DNA from: CALGLS01 sp047626155
GTDB lineage: Bacteria > Bacteroidota > Bacteroidia > Chitinophagales > Saprospiraceae
Length of the DNA stretch: 64,000 nt
Direction of reading: 5' to 3'
Assembly: GCA_047626155.1 (NCBI GenBank)
Contig: JBLHRR010000002.1
Span: forward strand, 65,926-129,925
How positions within the stretch are numbered: the stretch's first letter is position 1; each line of letters begins with the position of its first letter. The position numbers were made by a program, and so were the translations under genes. Shown here piece by piece: positions 27,028 through 35,167 of the stretch. The notes beneath the pieces were generated by a model that was not told where the DNA came from, did not search any database, and saw nothing but the letters and a program-made list of their open reading frames with translations.

Positions 27028-28440
27028 ATGAGTAAAAGGCAGCATTCTTTTTTACAAAGTGTTGATTTGATGACCCTAAGTATTTATTTGAGCTTATTGG
27101 GCATTGGCTGGCTTATGGTATACACGGTTGGCTATAATGAGGAATTAACTTTATCCGAAACCATATTTGACCTGAGTACCAAGGTAGGGAAGCAAACACT
27201 TTGGATCGGAATTTCTTTGTTGGCTCTGATTATGACCATTTCGGTAGAATGGACCTTCTGGAGGACCTTTGCCTATCCTATTTATGGGATTGGTCTGGCA
27301 AGTTTGGTAGGCGTACTTTTATTTGGAATAACGGTAAAGGGAGCAAACTCCTGGTACTCTATTGGAGGCTTTACCTTACAGCCCTCAGAGTTTGTCAAGT
27401 TTGCAACCTGCCTGGCAATGGCTGCCTTTCTGAGTACATATAAAACCAACCTTAATAAGACAAGCACCGTCTTGATTTCTTTCGGAATACTGGCTGCGCC
27501 TATGGCCTTGATCCTCTTACAACCAGATGCAGGTTCTGCATTGGTCTTTCTATCCTTTCTTATTTTGATGTTTAGAGAAGGGCTATCTCCCAGCTTAATT
27601 ATTTTCGCACTAGCTACTGCCACGCTTTTGGTTCTAGGATTTATTTTTCCCTTTTATCAGATGATGGTGGTCTTCACGTTATTAATTTTATTGGTACTCT
27701 TTAGAAGTATTATTAAAGACTTCAAACTACTAGCGATCTATCTGGTAATAGCCGCAGTTTCTTTATTCTTTACTTATAAAGGCTTTGGAGTGTATGTATT
27801 GTTATGTATTGGCCTTTTGTTATTGCTTTTTTCTTATCTGAATTGGGCTCAGCGAAAAGGAACCTTAGTTGGTCAACTTTCTATCCTACTTATTATGGGA
27901 ACGCTGGTAGCCGGTGGTGCCAATTATACGTTTAATAATATAATGAGGAGTCATCAGCAAGATAGAATCAATGTTTGGCTACGCCCTCACCTTTGTGACC
28001 CACAAGGATCATTATATAATTTGATTCAATCGAAAATGGCCATTGGTTCCGGAGGCTTTCAGGGTAAAGGATTTCTGAATGGTGAAATCACCAAAGGAGG
28101 TTATGTCCCGGAGCAGGATACTGACTTTATTTTTTGCACCATTGCTGAGGAGCAAGGCTTTATTGGTAGCTTGGGGATCATTGGTTTATTTACCTTGCTG
28201 CTAATGCGCATCCTCGTTATAGCGGAACGGCAAAATTCGGATTTTTCCCGCCAATATGCTTACTGCTTCGCAGGGGTTTTATTCCTCCACTTTTTTGTAA
28301 ATATAGGAATGACCATGGGATTAGTCCCGGTTATAGGGATACCTTTGCCTTTTATAAGCTATGGAGGTTCTTCAGTGTTGGCCTTTACACTTATGTTTGG
28401 GGTACTACTAAAGCTGGATACTAAGAGATATATTGGGTAA
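27028..28440 (+). CDS. rodA: SEDS peptidoglycan glycosyltransferase RodA
   Basis: The 470-residue integral membrane protein of the SEDS family polymerises glycan strands from lipid II together with PBP2. It has about twelve hydrophobic segments. Motifs are VKGANSWYSIGGFTLQPSEF at about 108-127, LQPDAGSALVFLSFL near 168, YNLIQSKMAIGSGGFQGKGF near 330, FIFCTIAEEQGFIGSLG near 370 and GIPLPFISYGGSS near 443. The catalytic-region Asp near LLQPDAG is kept. It is longer than E. coli RodA (370) because of extra membrane segments in the middle (about 200-270). The partner genes mrdA and mreBCD are about 20 kb away instead of adjacent. FtsW is the alternative, but the GYVPEQDTDFIF loop and cluster remnants favour RodA. 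Confidence 0.88.
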   Translation: MSKRQHSFLQSVDLMTLSIYLSLLGIGWLMVYTVGYNEELTLSETIFDLSTKVGKQTLWIGISLLALIMTISVEWTFWRTFAYPIYGIGLASLVGVLLFGITVKGANSWYSIGGFTLQPSEFVKFATCLAMAAFLSTYKTNLNKTSTVLISFGILAAPMALILLQPDAGSALVFLSFLILMFREGLSPSLIIFALATATLLVLGFIFPFYQMMVVFTLLILLVLFRSIIKDFKLLAIYLVIAAVSLFFTYKGFGVYVLLCIGLLLLLFSYLNWAQRKGTLVGQLSILLIMGTLVAGGANYTFNNIMRSHQQDRINVWLRPHLCDPQGSLYNLIQSKMAIGSGGFQGKGFLNGEITKGGYVPEQDTDFIFCTIAEEQGFIGSLGIIGLFTLLLMRILVIAERQNSDFSRQYAYCFAGVLFLHFFVNIGMTMGLVPVIGIPLPFISYGGSSVLAFTLMFGVLLKLDTKRYIG

Positions 28441-28449
28441 GTTTCTATC

Positions 28450-28506
28450 TAAGTAACAACGAAAAATTAAATCCCGATTTGGAAATTATTTTTTGTGTAA
28501 CACTAA
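28450..28506. repeat. MITE-like element, copy C, lacking its hairpin
   Basis: It matches the left end of copy A through CCCGATTTGGAAA and then goes directly to the right end TTATTTTTTGTGTAACACTAA. The missing 68-70 bases are exactly those between two GGAAA sequences of copy A, so this looks like a deletion between short direct repeats that removed the palindrome. It lies between rodA and tgt. Confidence 0.75.
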
Positions 28507-28554
28507 TAGGATGGCCAATTATTTATAAATAAAAGAACCTTAAATAAGATAGTT

Positions 28555-29685
28555 TTGAAATTTAAAATACGCCATAGCGACCCGGACTCCAACGCTCGGG
28601 CAGGCACCATAACCACTGATCATGGAGAAATCCAGACGCCCATTTTTATGCCTGTTGGTACGGTGGGTTCTGTAAAAGGAATTCATCAGCACGAATTAAA
28701 TGAGGACATCCTAGCCCAGATCATTTTAGGAAACACCTACCACTTATACCTTCGACCAGGATTAGATGTTTTGAAAGCGGCTGGAGGCTTGCATAAATTC
28801 ATGGGATATGACAAACCCATGCTGACCGATAGTGGTGGCTACCAAGTTTACTCGCTAAGTGGTCGTAGAAAAATAAAAGAGGAGGGCGTTACTTTCCGTT
28901 CGCACATCGATGGTTCCAAACATTTATTCACCCCTGAAAATGTAATGGACATTCAACGAACAATCGGAGCAGATATCATCATGGCCTTTGATGAGTGTAC
29001 ACCCTACCCTTGCGAATACAACTACGCCAAACGCTCCATCGAAATGACTCACCGTTGGTTGAAACGTTGTTGCGATCGCTTCGATCAGACAGAGCCACAT
29101 TATGGTTATGAGCAAACGCTATTTCCAATTGTACAAGGGAGTACCTACAAAGATTTAAGAAAGATATCCGCTGAAGCTATTGCGGCCTTTGATCGTCCGG
29201 CGAATGCCATCGGTGGTCTTTCTGTTGGCGAACCTGCGGAGGAAATGTACGCGATGACGGATATTGTATGCAGCATACTACCTAAAGATAAACCCCGTTA
29301 CTTAATGGGTGTTGGTACTCCAGCTAATCTCCTAGAGAATATCGCACTGGGTATTGATATGTTCGATTGCGTACTCCCTTCCCGAAATGCACGACACGGA
29401 TTGTTGTACACTGACGAAGGGATCATTAATATTAAAAATAAAAAATGGGAAGCTGACTTCAGTCCTATTGATGCAAATAGTACTTGCGCAACAAGCCGTT
29501 TTCATACCAAATCTTATCTGCGCCACTTGGTTCATAGCAAGGAGTTGTTGGGGGGGCAAATATGTACCTTGCAGAATTTGAGCTTTTATCTTTGGTTGGT
29601 CAATGAAGCGGGCCGTCAGATAGAAGCGGGTACTTTTACTTCCTGGAAAAACAAGATGCTGCCGAGGGTGCAGAACCGCCTATAA
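28555..29685 (+). CDS. tgt: tRNA-guanine transglycosylase, apparently without the zinc site
   Basis: The 376-residue enzyme exchanges G34 for preQ1 in tRNAs with GUN anticodons, as part of queuosine synthesis. The TTG at 28555 is chosen as start because MKFKIRHSDPDSNARAGTI is the normal N-terminus and no ATG precedes it. DSGGYQVYSLSG near residue 103, ADIIMAFDECTPYPC near 140, IGGLSVGEP near 220 and FDCVLPSRNARHG near 268 (catalytic Asp) are intact. The zinc-binding segment of the classical enzyme (CxCxxC ... H) reads STCATS ... TLQN here: three of four ligands are replaced. A zinc-free, still active family variant is likely. It follows rodA after 114 bases. Confidence 0.93.
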   Translation: MKFKIRHSDPDSNARAGTITTDHGEIQTPIFMPVGTVGSVKGIHQHELNEDILAQIILGNTYHLYLRPGLDVLKAAGGLHKFMGYDKPMLTDSGGYQVYSLSGRRKIKEEGVTFRSHIDGSKHLFTPENVMDIQRTIGADIIMAFDECTPYPCEYNYAKRSIEMTHRWLKRCCDRFDQTEPHYGYEQTLFPIVQGSTYKDLRKISAEAIAAFDRPANAIGGLSVGEPAEEMYAMTDIVCSILPKDKPRYLMGVGTPANLLENIALGIDMFDCVLPSRNARHGLLYTDEGIINIKNKKWEADFSPIDANSTCATSRFHTKSYLRHLVHSKELLGGQICTLQNLSFYLWLVNEAGRQIEAGTFTSWKNKMLPRVQNRL

Positions 29686-29706
29686 CGCAAATAATGCCCT
29701 GTCCAA

Positions 29707-29772
29707 TTTTCTTCTTTGAGGAACTATAATACGGAATAGTCCCTAAATGGCGGACAGGTTCGTCAAAGAATC
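29707..29772. repeat. Dispersed repeat ending in GTCAAAGAA, copy 2
   Basis: Same family as 26939-27005: it shares CCCTAAATGGCGGACAGG and TTCGTCAAAGAA exactly and a diverged left half. It overlaps an upstream ATG (29747) of the lptF/G gene, which argues that that ATG is not the true start. Confidence 0.6.
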
Positions 29773-29782
29773 ACTAAGCTCT

Positions 29783-30871
29783 ATGTTTAAAAAGCTTGAC
29801 ATATATATCATCAAGAAGTACCTCGCTACTTTTTTCTTTACAGTACTTATTTTTTCACTCATTGCAGCTGTTATAGATCTGAGTGATAAAATAGAAGATT
29901 ATGTAGAGGAAGACGTAACGATATATGAAATATTATTTGACTACACCGTCAATTTTATGTTGTATATCAATGGCTTACTTTTGCCACTCTATGCCTTAAT
30001 TTCGGTTGTGTTTTTCACATCCCGGATGGCTTATAGCTCTGAGATCATTTCCATTTTTAATGCAGGAGTAAGTTTTACCCGTTTGCTGCGGCCTTATATG
30101 ATTGCTGCTTTGTTTATAACGGGCTTGCATTTATTGGCGAACCATATTTTAATTCCCAATGGAAACAAAGCGCGAATTGAGTTCGAGCACAAATATATTT
30201 ACAAGCATAATGATCAGGGCAAAAAACGAGATGTCCATATCTTCATCGCTCCGGATACTAAGGTTTATGTAAGTCGTTACCGAAAATCGGATTCTACGGC
30301 AACTAACCTTCGCCTCGAAAAATTTAAAGACAATGAGCTGGTTGAATTTCTAAAAGCAGAAAAAGCTAAATGGAAAGGGCCGCCGAATAATTGGGAATTG
30401 ATCAACTACGAACGAAGAGCTTTTGACGGAACCAGAGAGGTGCTCGAAACTGTAAGCGAAGGCTCCTTAGATACAACCATCAATATCACGCCAGGCGATT
30501 TCGTCCGTTACCTAGAAGAGAAAGATATGATGGTGACTTCCGTCCTTCAGAAATTTATAGACGTAGAACGACAGCGAGGAGTTGGAAACGCAAAACCATT
30601 TGAGGTAGAAATTCATCGGCGAACAGCAGAACCCATTACCATTCTTATTCTGACCTTAATAGGCGTAGCTGTAGCCGCTCGTAAGGTGCGAGGGGGAATG
30701 GGCTTCCATTTATCCCTCGGAGTGGCTATTGGTGCCATCTTTATATTCTTATCTAAATTCTCCGTAACCTTTGCAACCAACGAAAGCCTTCCTGCTGTTT
30801 TGGGCGTTTGGTTGCCTAACATCTTTTTCTTCTTTGTAGCAATGTTCTTGGTATTTAAGGCGCAGAAGTAA
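29783..30871 (+). CDS. LPS export permease of the LptF/LptG family
   Basis: The 362-residue protein (from ATG 29783) belongs to the YjgP/YjgQ family, which with LptB extracts LPS from the inner membrane and passes it to the periplasmic bridge. It opens with FKKLDIYIIKKYLATFFFTV, a typical N-terminus, and has three N-terminal and three C-terminal transmembrane segments around a periplasmic beta-jellyroll (about 130-260; HIFIAPDTKVYVSRYRK). The family signature is seen in VEIHRRTAEPITILILTLIG near 290. The longer frame from 29747 adds 12 residues translated from a dispersed repeat and is rejected. LptF and LptG cannot be told apart here; Bacteroidota often encode two copies apart from each other. 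Confidence 0.9.
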   Translation: MFKKLDIYIIKKYLATFFFTVLIFSLIAAVIDLSDKIEDYVEEDVTIYEILFDYTVNFMLYINGLLLPLYALISVVFFTSRMAYSSEIISIFNAGVSFTRLLRPYMIAALFITGLHLLANHILIPNGNKARIEFEHKYIYKHNDQGKKRDVHIFIAPDTKVYVSRYRKSDSTATNLRLEKFKDNELVEFLKAEKAKWKGPPNNWELINYERRAFDGTREVLETVSEGSLDTTINITPGDFVRYLEEKDMMVTSVLQKFIDVERQRGVGNAKPFEVEIHRRTAEPITILILTLIGVAVAARKVRGGMGFHLSLGVAIGAIFIFLSKFSVTFATNESLPAVLGVWLPNIFFFFVAMFLVFKAQK

Positions 30872-31284
30872 GGGCCTTTATTCACTTTTAGTAATCTAGT
30901 GTTCGGCATCCGTCGGAGCATATCTTTTCATTTCTCGAAGAAGAAAAAGCTTTGTTTTCCTATTTCGGAGCAGTCACAGCCCCTTTTGGGGTTGATGGTT
31001 TTTTTTTCGTCAAAAGGGATATTTCTAGGAAGGTGAAAATCAGGACATTGTTTAATGTCAGGACGGCAACAGTTTTCATTTTTTTTTGAAAGTTTAAAAA
31101 GTATAATTATTTAACGTAAGTGGCTGATTTAAATATATTTGTGTTTATTTTCAATCTGTTTTGTTTACTGTTTTACGCCGGTTCAGCTGATTTTGTTTAA
31201 TCATAATTTGGATTTTGTTTAACAAGGTTGTATATTTGTTTAACCAAAGAAAGAGAACCATAAAACAATCAAAAATTTCGAATT
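30872..31284. other. 413-bp intergenic region upstream of the sigma gene
   Basis: CCCCTTTTGGGG followed by a T tract (30990-31010) may end transcription from lptF/G. The last 100 bases hold the promoter and repeats listed separately. No small gene is evident. Confidence 0.4.
31192..31243 (+). promoter_or_regulatory. Promoter of the ECF sigma gene with three TTTGTTTAA repeats
   Basis: TTTG at 31207-31210, then 20 bases, then TATATTTG at 31231-31238 is a full match to the Bacteroidota housekeeping promoter (TTTG-N19-21-TAnnTTTG). Three direct repeats TTTGTTTAA lie at 31192-31200, 31214-31222 and 31235-31243, spaced 22 and 21 bases, about two helical turns, with a weaker TTTGTTTA at 31160-31167. 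They overlap the promoter core, so a regulator bound there would affect initiation. Confidence 0.6.
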
Positions 31285-31824
31285 ATGTCAACAATTGAAT
31301 TTGATACTAGATTTAATAAATTATCAGGAATGCTACATTCCTTCGCTTATAACTTGACTAAGAATGTAGAGGATTCCAGAGATTTATTTCAGGAAACTGC
31401 TTTTCGTGTCATTACTAACAGAGAAAAATTTCGCCCAGGCACGAACTTTAAAGCATGGACTTTCACGATAATGAAGAATATCTTCATCAATAATTATCGT
31501 AAAAAAATGAAAGCCAATACCATCAGTGATTCTACAGATAATCTTTATTATATCAATTCAGGAGCTAATGTAATCGAGAACAATGCAGACTCTGATATAT
31601 TGATGAAGGAGCTGACTGAGATTATCGCTGGCCTCGACGAGGGGACTCGTGTTCCGTTCATGATGCACTATGAAGGGTTTAAATATCAGGAAATCGCTGA
31701 TGAACTGGATTTACCACTTGGAACAGTGAAGAGCCGAATCTTTTTTGCGCGAAAGGAACTCAAAGACATTATCAATAAAAGATACGACCAGTCTCTTGAT
31801 ATTAATACATCAGTTGCCATCTAG
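31285..31824 (+). CDS. ECF-type RNA polymerase sigma factor
   Basis: The 179-residue protein has region 2 at about 8-75 (LSGMLHSFAYNLTKNVEDSR, DLFQETAFRVI, AWTFTIMKNIFINNYRKKM) and region 4 at about 110-165 (FMMHYEGFKYQEIADELDLP, then GTVKSRIFFARKEL). This is the layout of group 4 (ECF) sigma factors, which bind core polymerase and recognise -35/-10 elements. No anti-sigma gene of the FecR or zinc-binding type is adjacent; the next gene encodes a membrane-anchored CHAT-like protein. It has a good promoter and its own terminator. Confidence 0.9.
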   Translation: MSTIEFDTRFNKLSGMLHSFAYNLTKNVEDSRDLFQETAFRVITNREKFRPGTNFKAWTFTIMKNIFINNYRKKMKANTISDSTDNLYYINSGANVIENNADSDILMKELTEIIAGLDEGTRVPFMMHYEGFKYQEIADELDLPLGTVKSRIFFARKELKDIINKRYDQSLDINTSVAI

Positions 31825-31871
31825 AGGCTAGGTTTATAAGAAATAAAAACCACAAACAAATACAATTGTCC

Positions 31872-31905
31872 TGGCTGCCTCTTTTTAGAGGCAGCCATTT
31901 TTATT
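31872..31905 (+). terminator. Terminator after the sigma gene
   Basis: TGGCTGCCTCT (31872-31882), loop TTTT and AGAGGCAGCCA (31887-31897) form an 11-bp perfect stem followed by TTTTTATT. It lies 48 bases after the sigma stop and shows that an open frame from TTG 31866, which crosses it, is not the true start of the CHAT gene. Confidence 0.88.
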
Positions 31906-32126
31906 GGTGTGTTTTTCCTCTAGTAATTAGCGTTTTCAATTCCAACTTCAATCTCAATTGCCGTAGTATGCGGACTAAGTGCATTGAGGTTGAAGAACCC
32001 ACATTACGATTGTCCTATTTGTATACCTTCCATATTTGTTTTATAACATTAATCGCCCTAATTTTGGCTTGTGACCCCTTAAGGCAACGCCACAATCGTT
32101 TGGTCAACAGAAAAACCACCCTCATA

Positions 32127-34109
32127 ATGCGATTAATCACTCTTTTGATTTTACTGCTTTTCACCAGTCATTTATCTGCTGAAACAGACAGCCTCAGTAG
32201 TCAGGGCTTCTTTCAGAATCTGCTGATAGATACAACAGATCAGCTACTGCTGAATCGGGCAGAGTCACTGCTCGGGGAGGGAGACTTTGAGGAAGCTAAG
32301 AAGGAATACCAATTGTTGTTGAACGAATTATTGCCAGAGTTTAATAACGAAGACTTCTCCGCGAACCCCTCTGAAAATAACCTGTATTACAGCTCCCCTC
32401 TCTTGTTAAAAGTCTTGTTAGGAAAAGCAGATTTGTTAGAACGACAGGCCAATCCAAAAGACAAATCGGGTATCAGTTTGGAACCTGCGCTTAGCGTTAG
32501 GGAGTTGACGGTTGATGCCTTATTTCATTTGCGACAAAATTACTCCGGAGCAGCTTTAGCATACGAGAATCAACAAGCAGGGCGAGAGTTGGAATGGGCA
32601 GCGATAAACCTGGCGTACAAACTTTATGAAAAATCAAACAACCCTTCTTATTTATTGCGCTGTTTTAGATTAGTAGAAAAAAGCAAAAAAGGAGCTTTGT
32701 CTTACGCCTTGGTTCATCCGAAAACCTATCAATTGGCGAACGTATCTCCTAAGGATTTGAAAAACCTCACCCAAAAAAAGAGAGAAGTTGGAAAGCTAAG
32801 TTCAGATTGGGCCGCTGCATTACTGAAATCCAACAATAAAATTACAGAACTGTCAAAAGTGGCTCAGGATAAATACATCGTAGGAAGAAAAGCGTATAAC
32901 CGAAAGCTCAGTGAGTTTTCTAAAAAGTATCACCGCGTTTTTAAGTTGCGTTATAATGAGTCCATTGTGACGGTAGGTGAAATCCAAAATCGCTTACAGG
33001 AACCAGATCAGGTTTTTCTATCCTATTATAATACAAAGGAGTACCTCTATGGTTTTGTGATAACCCTTAACGGGCTCAAGGCAAAAAGAATGAAGCGCCC
33101 AAAAAAACTGAATCAAAAGATTGCTGATTTTTTTAATTTACTTAAAAACAAAGAGGAGCAGAGCAATTGTAAAGTCTATGATGCCCTGGCATTGGAATTA
33201 TATGAGACGTTGATCAAACCATTCGAACCGTTGAAGAAGCAAATTGTCATTGTTCCGGATGAGGAAATTGGTTATTTGCCTTTTAATGCACTCTTGTATA
33301 CCGCCCCTGCCTTTTCTTGCGAATTTGCGGACTATCCTTTTTTATTGAATAAATATCAACTGAGTTTACATTACAGTGCGGAAGAGTTTGCGAAAGAGGT
33401 ATACTCAAAAATAGAGGGATCTAATAGAAGCTTCATGGCCTTGGCTCCTGAGAATCAAAGCTATGTTAAACAATTGACTCGGCAGCTCAAAGGCAAATTT
33501 GTGCAAACCAATAACCTGGCAACGGAGGAATTAAAGAAAAGTATAGATTCACAGGCAATGCTTTTGTCTGCTAACGAATTGAAGTCCTATGCTGGAGCGG
33601 AGAGGGGGCAAACAGTCTTGTTTGGGACGGAGAAAACAGAGATGGGACCCGCAGAAAAAGAGGGCGCGACTCAACTTGTTGTCCTTAGTGAGTGTGAAGT
33701 GAAGCCCACCTTGAATTCCAAAGGAGGTCACATTCATAGCTTGGCTAGAGATCTGTTGCACTTTGGTGCAAAGTCAGTATTGACCACCTTATGGCAACTT
33801 CCAGTTACATCGAATGAATCCTTATTACCTATATTTTTTAAAGCATTAAAAAATGGAAAAAGCAAAACAGCAGCCCTGCAACTTAGCAATCAATCTTATC
33901 TGAAGAAAACAAAAACAGCTGAAGCTGCAGCTCCTTCTCAATGGGCTGCTTATACGCTAATTGGAAATGCAGATTCTATTACAGAACGCAATTGGTATTG
34001 GCTCTTGCTCGGGATTATTCCAGTAATCACGATAGGGTATTTTTGGCGAAAGCGAAGAAGAGAGAAGAGAAGAAAAGAAAGAGAGGTTACAACAACGATG
34101 GAATATTGA
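32127..34109 (+). CDS. Membrane-anchored TPR/CHAT-like protein, probable inactive peptidase
   Basis: From ATG 32127 the product has 660 residues, with a signal peptide (MRLITLLILLLFTSHLSA). This start is preferred to an upstream TTG that falls inside the sigma-gene terminator. Residues about 30-260 are helical and TPR-like. From about 330 on lies a CHAT domain (caspase-HetF-associated): IVIVPDEEIGYLPFNALLY, then TQLVVLSECEV with the expected Cys, GHIHSLARDLLHFGAKSVLT and TTLWQLPVTSNESLLPIFF. The usual LHFATHG segment with the catalytic His reads MLLSANELKS, so the dyad appears broken. A transmembrane helix (WYWLLLGIIPVITIGYFW) and a basic tail close the protein. A sensor or scaffold role with the sigma factor is only an inference. 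Confidence 0.78.
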   Translation: MRLITLLILLLFTSHLSAETDSLSSQGFFQNLLIDTTDQLLLNRAESLLGEGDFEEAKKEYQLLLNELLPEFNNEDFSANPSENNLYYSSPLLLKVLLGKADLLERQANPKDKSGISLEPALSVRELTVDALFHLRQNYSGAALAYENQQAGRELEWAAINLAYKLYEKSNNPSYLLRCFRLVEKSKKGALSYALVHPKTYQLANVSPKDLKNLTQKKREVGKLSSDWAAALLKSNNKITELSKVAQDKYIVGRKAYNRKLSEFSKKYHRVFKLRYNESIVTVGEIQNRLQEPDQVFLSYYNTKEYLYGFVITLNGLKAKRMKRPKKLNQKIADFFNLLKNKEEQSNCKVYDALALELYETLIKPFEPLKKQIVIVPDEEIGYLPFNALLYTAPAFSCEFADYPFLLNKYQLSLHYSAEEFAKEVYSKIEGSNRSFMALAPENQSYVKQLTRQLKGKFVQTNNLATEELKKSIDSQAMLLSANELKSYAGAERGQTVLFGTEKTEMGPAEKEGATQLVVLSECEVKPTLNSKGGHIHSLARDLLHFGAKSVLTTLWQLPVTSNESLLPIFFKALKNGKSKTAALQLSNQSYLKKTKTAEAAAPSQWAAYTLIGNADSITERNWYWLLLGIIPVITIGYFWRKRRREKRRKEREVTTTMEY

Positions 34110-34324
34110 CATTGAAAATAACAATTATATTTCAATTGGTTTACTAAAACGAAACACATTTTGATTCATTTAAATATATTGTAACAATAATACAAACGAC
34201 CGCTTTCTAAATGAAACGGTTACTTCTATACCAGTCTAAATGCCACTTCCTAAAAGGTGTTTTTATTTTGCCTGTTTGGCCCCTATATTTGCGCTGTGTA
34301 GTTTCTCATAGTATTTATTGTTTT

Positions 34325-34366
34325 ATCTCCTACGTCAACAGCCTCCGATGTAGGAGATTTTTTTGT
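34325..34366 (+). terminator. Rho-independent terminator downstream of the CHAT gene
   Basis: ATCTCCTAC (34325-34333) pairs with GTAGGAGAT (34350-34358) and is followed by seven T. It lies about 215 bases after the stop codon, within the 320-bp gap 34110-34429, in which no gene is seen. Confidence 0.75.
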
Positions 34367-34429
34367 GCCAATGTGATGTGTTTTTTTTGAAGAAAAAACC
34401 GCTCTTCTGTCTCAAAACCCCTTCAACAA

Positions 34430-35014
34430 TTATAGACGATCAAGAGGCGATAATATCTTTCCCAGTACGTTCACCCTTACTGCATAGTCTTCAAATACAT
34501 TTAGTGATCCAGCAAAGGGAGTACCAATGACAGTTCCTGTTGTGATGTCGATAACAGGAGAGCCGGAGTTCCTAGTGAGCGTTGCACAGTCATGGCGGAA
34601 GTCAAAGTCATATAACATATTGTCTTTGGTGACGATAAGATCATCGGACAAAATCCAACCCGTACCAGAGGGGTACTTCCTGCGGTTGCGTTCAATTTCA
34701 AAAACACCAACAGATTTGACGGCCTGCAAAAAAAATGTTTTGTGAAAGTCCAAAATATTTGCCCAGGGATGATCATTGGGTACTTCGAAATTATCATCTT
34801 GAATAACAAAGGCGAGGCGTATGTAGTCGTGGTTGAGGATTTTCAAGAGCAGCCCTTAGTCAGCTATTTTACTATGAATGATCGCTTCAATTTTTTTCTA
34901 GCTATCGGGAAGGTAGATGTCCTTGTGGTCTTCAAATTCAGCGATGCCTTTCTTGAGATTGCTAAAGCTAAAATTGAGGAGGCGCTGTAGTATTTTTTTC
35001 GAAATGGATTTCAT
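34430..35014 (-). pseudogene. Decayed trypsin-like serine protease gene
   Basis: One frame runs from ATG 35014 to the stop at 34430 and is interrupted by TAG (34898-34900, codon 39) and TAA (34856-34858). The N-terminal part (LQRLLNFSFSNLKKGIAEFE; LLKILNHDYIRLAFVIQ) looks like a helical effector-associated domain. Then come SGTGWILSDDLIVTKDNML and HDCATLTRNSGSPVIDITTG, which correspond to the GTGFLV...LLTNNHV and HDC-T-GNSGSPV segments of V8/trypsin-like peptidases. The catalytic His reads as Asp-Asn, and some 60-80 residues normally found between the His and Ser blocks are missing. The Ser motif NSGSPV survives. Stops plus an internal deletion make this a clear remnant. Confidence 0.8.
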
Positions 35015-35089
35015 GGTGATGAAGATAGGAAAGTCCGGGAATGAAAAAAATAATTTGGCTATCTTTGCCGAGAGTCAAAATACATTAAT

Positions 35090-35159
35090 AATGACACAAA
35101 AATAATTTAGCTCACTATACACTCCATTAATTAGCTAAGTTAATTTTTTGTTGTAACTA
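35090..35159. repeat. Diverged MITE-like fragment, copy E
   Basis: TGACACAAAAATAATTT at one end and TTAATTTTTTGTTGTAACT at the other match the two ends of the reverse-complemented element, with an unrelated 30-base centre. It lies directly upstream of the coiled-coil protein gene. Confidence 0.45.
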
Positions 35160-35167
35160 AAACAGCC

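Noticed and set aside
31866..32126. 87-residue N-terminal extension of the CHAT-like protein from a TTG start
   Set aside because: The TTG lies immediately before and the frame runs through a strong rho-independent terminator; a normal signal peptide begins at ATG 32127.
34501..34809. 102-residue minus-strand frame overlapping the protease remnant
   Set aside because: It is the alternative frame of the trypsin-like remnant; the homologous segments lie in the 34430-35014 frame.
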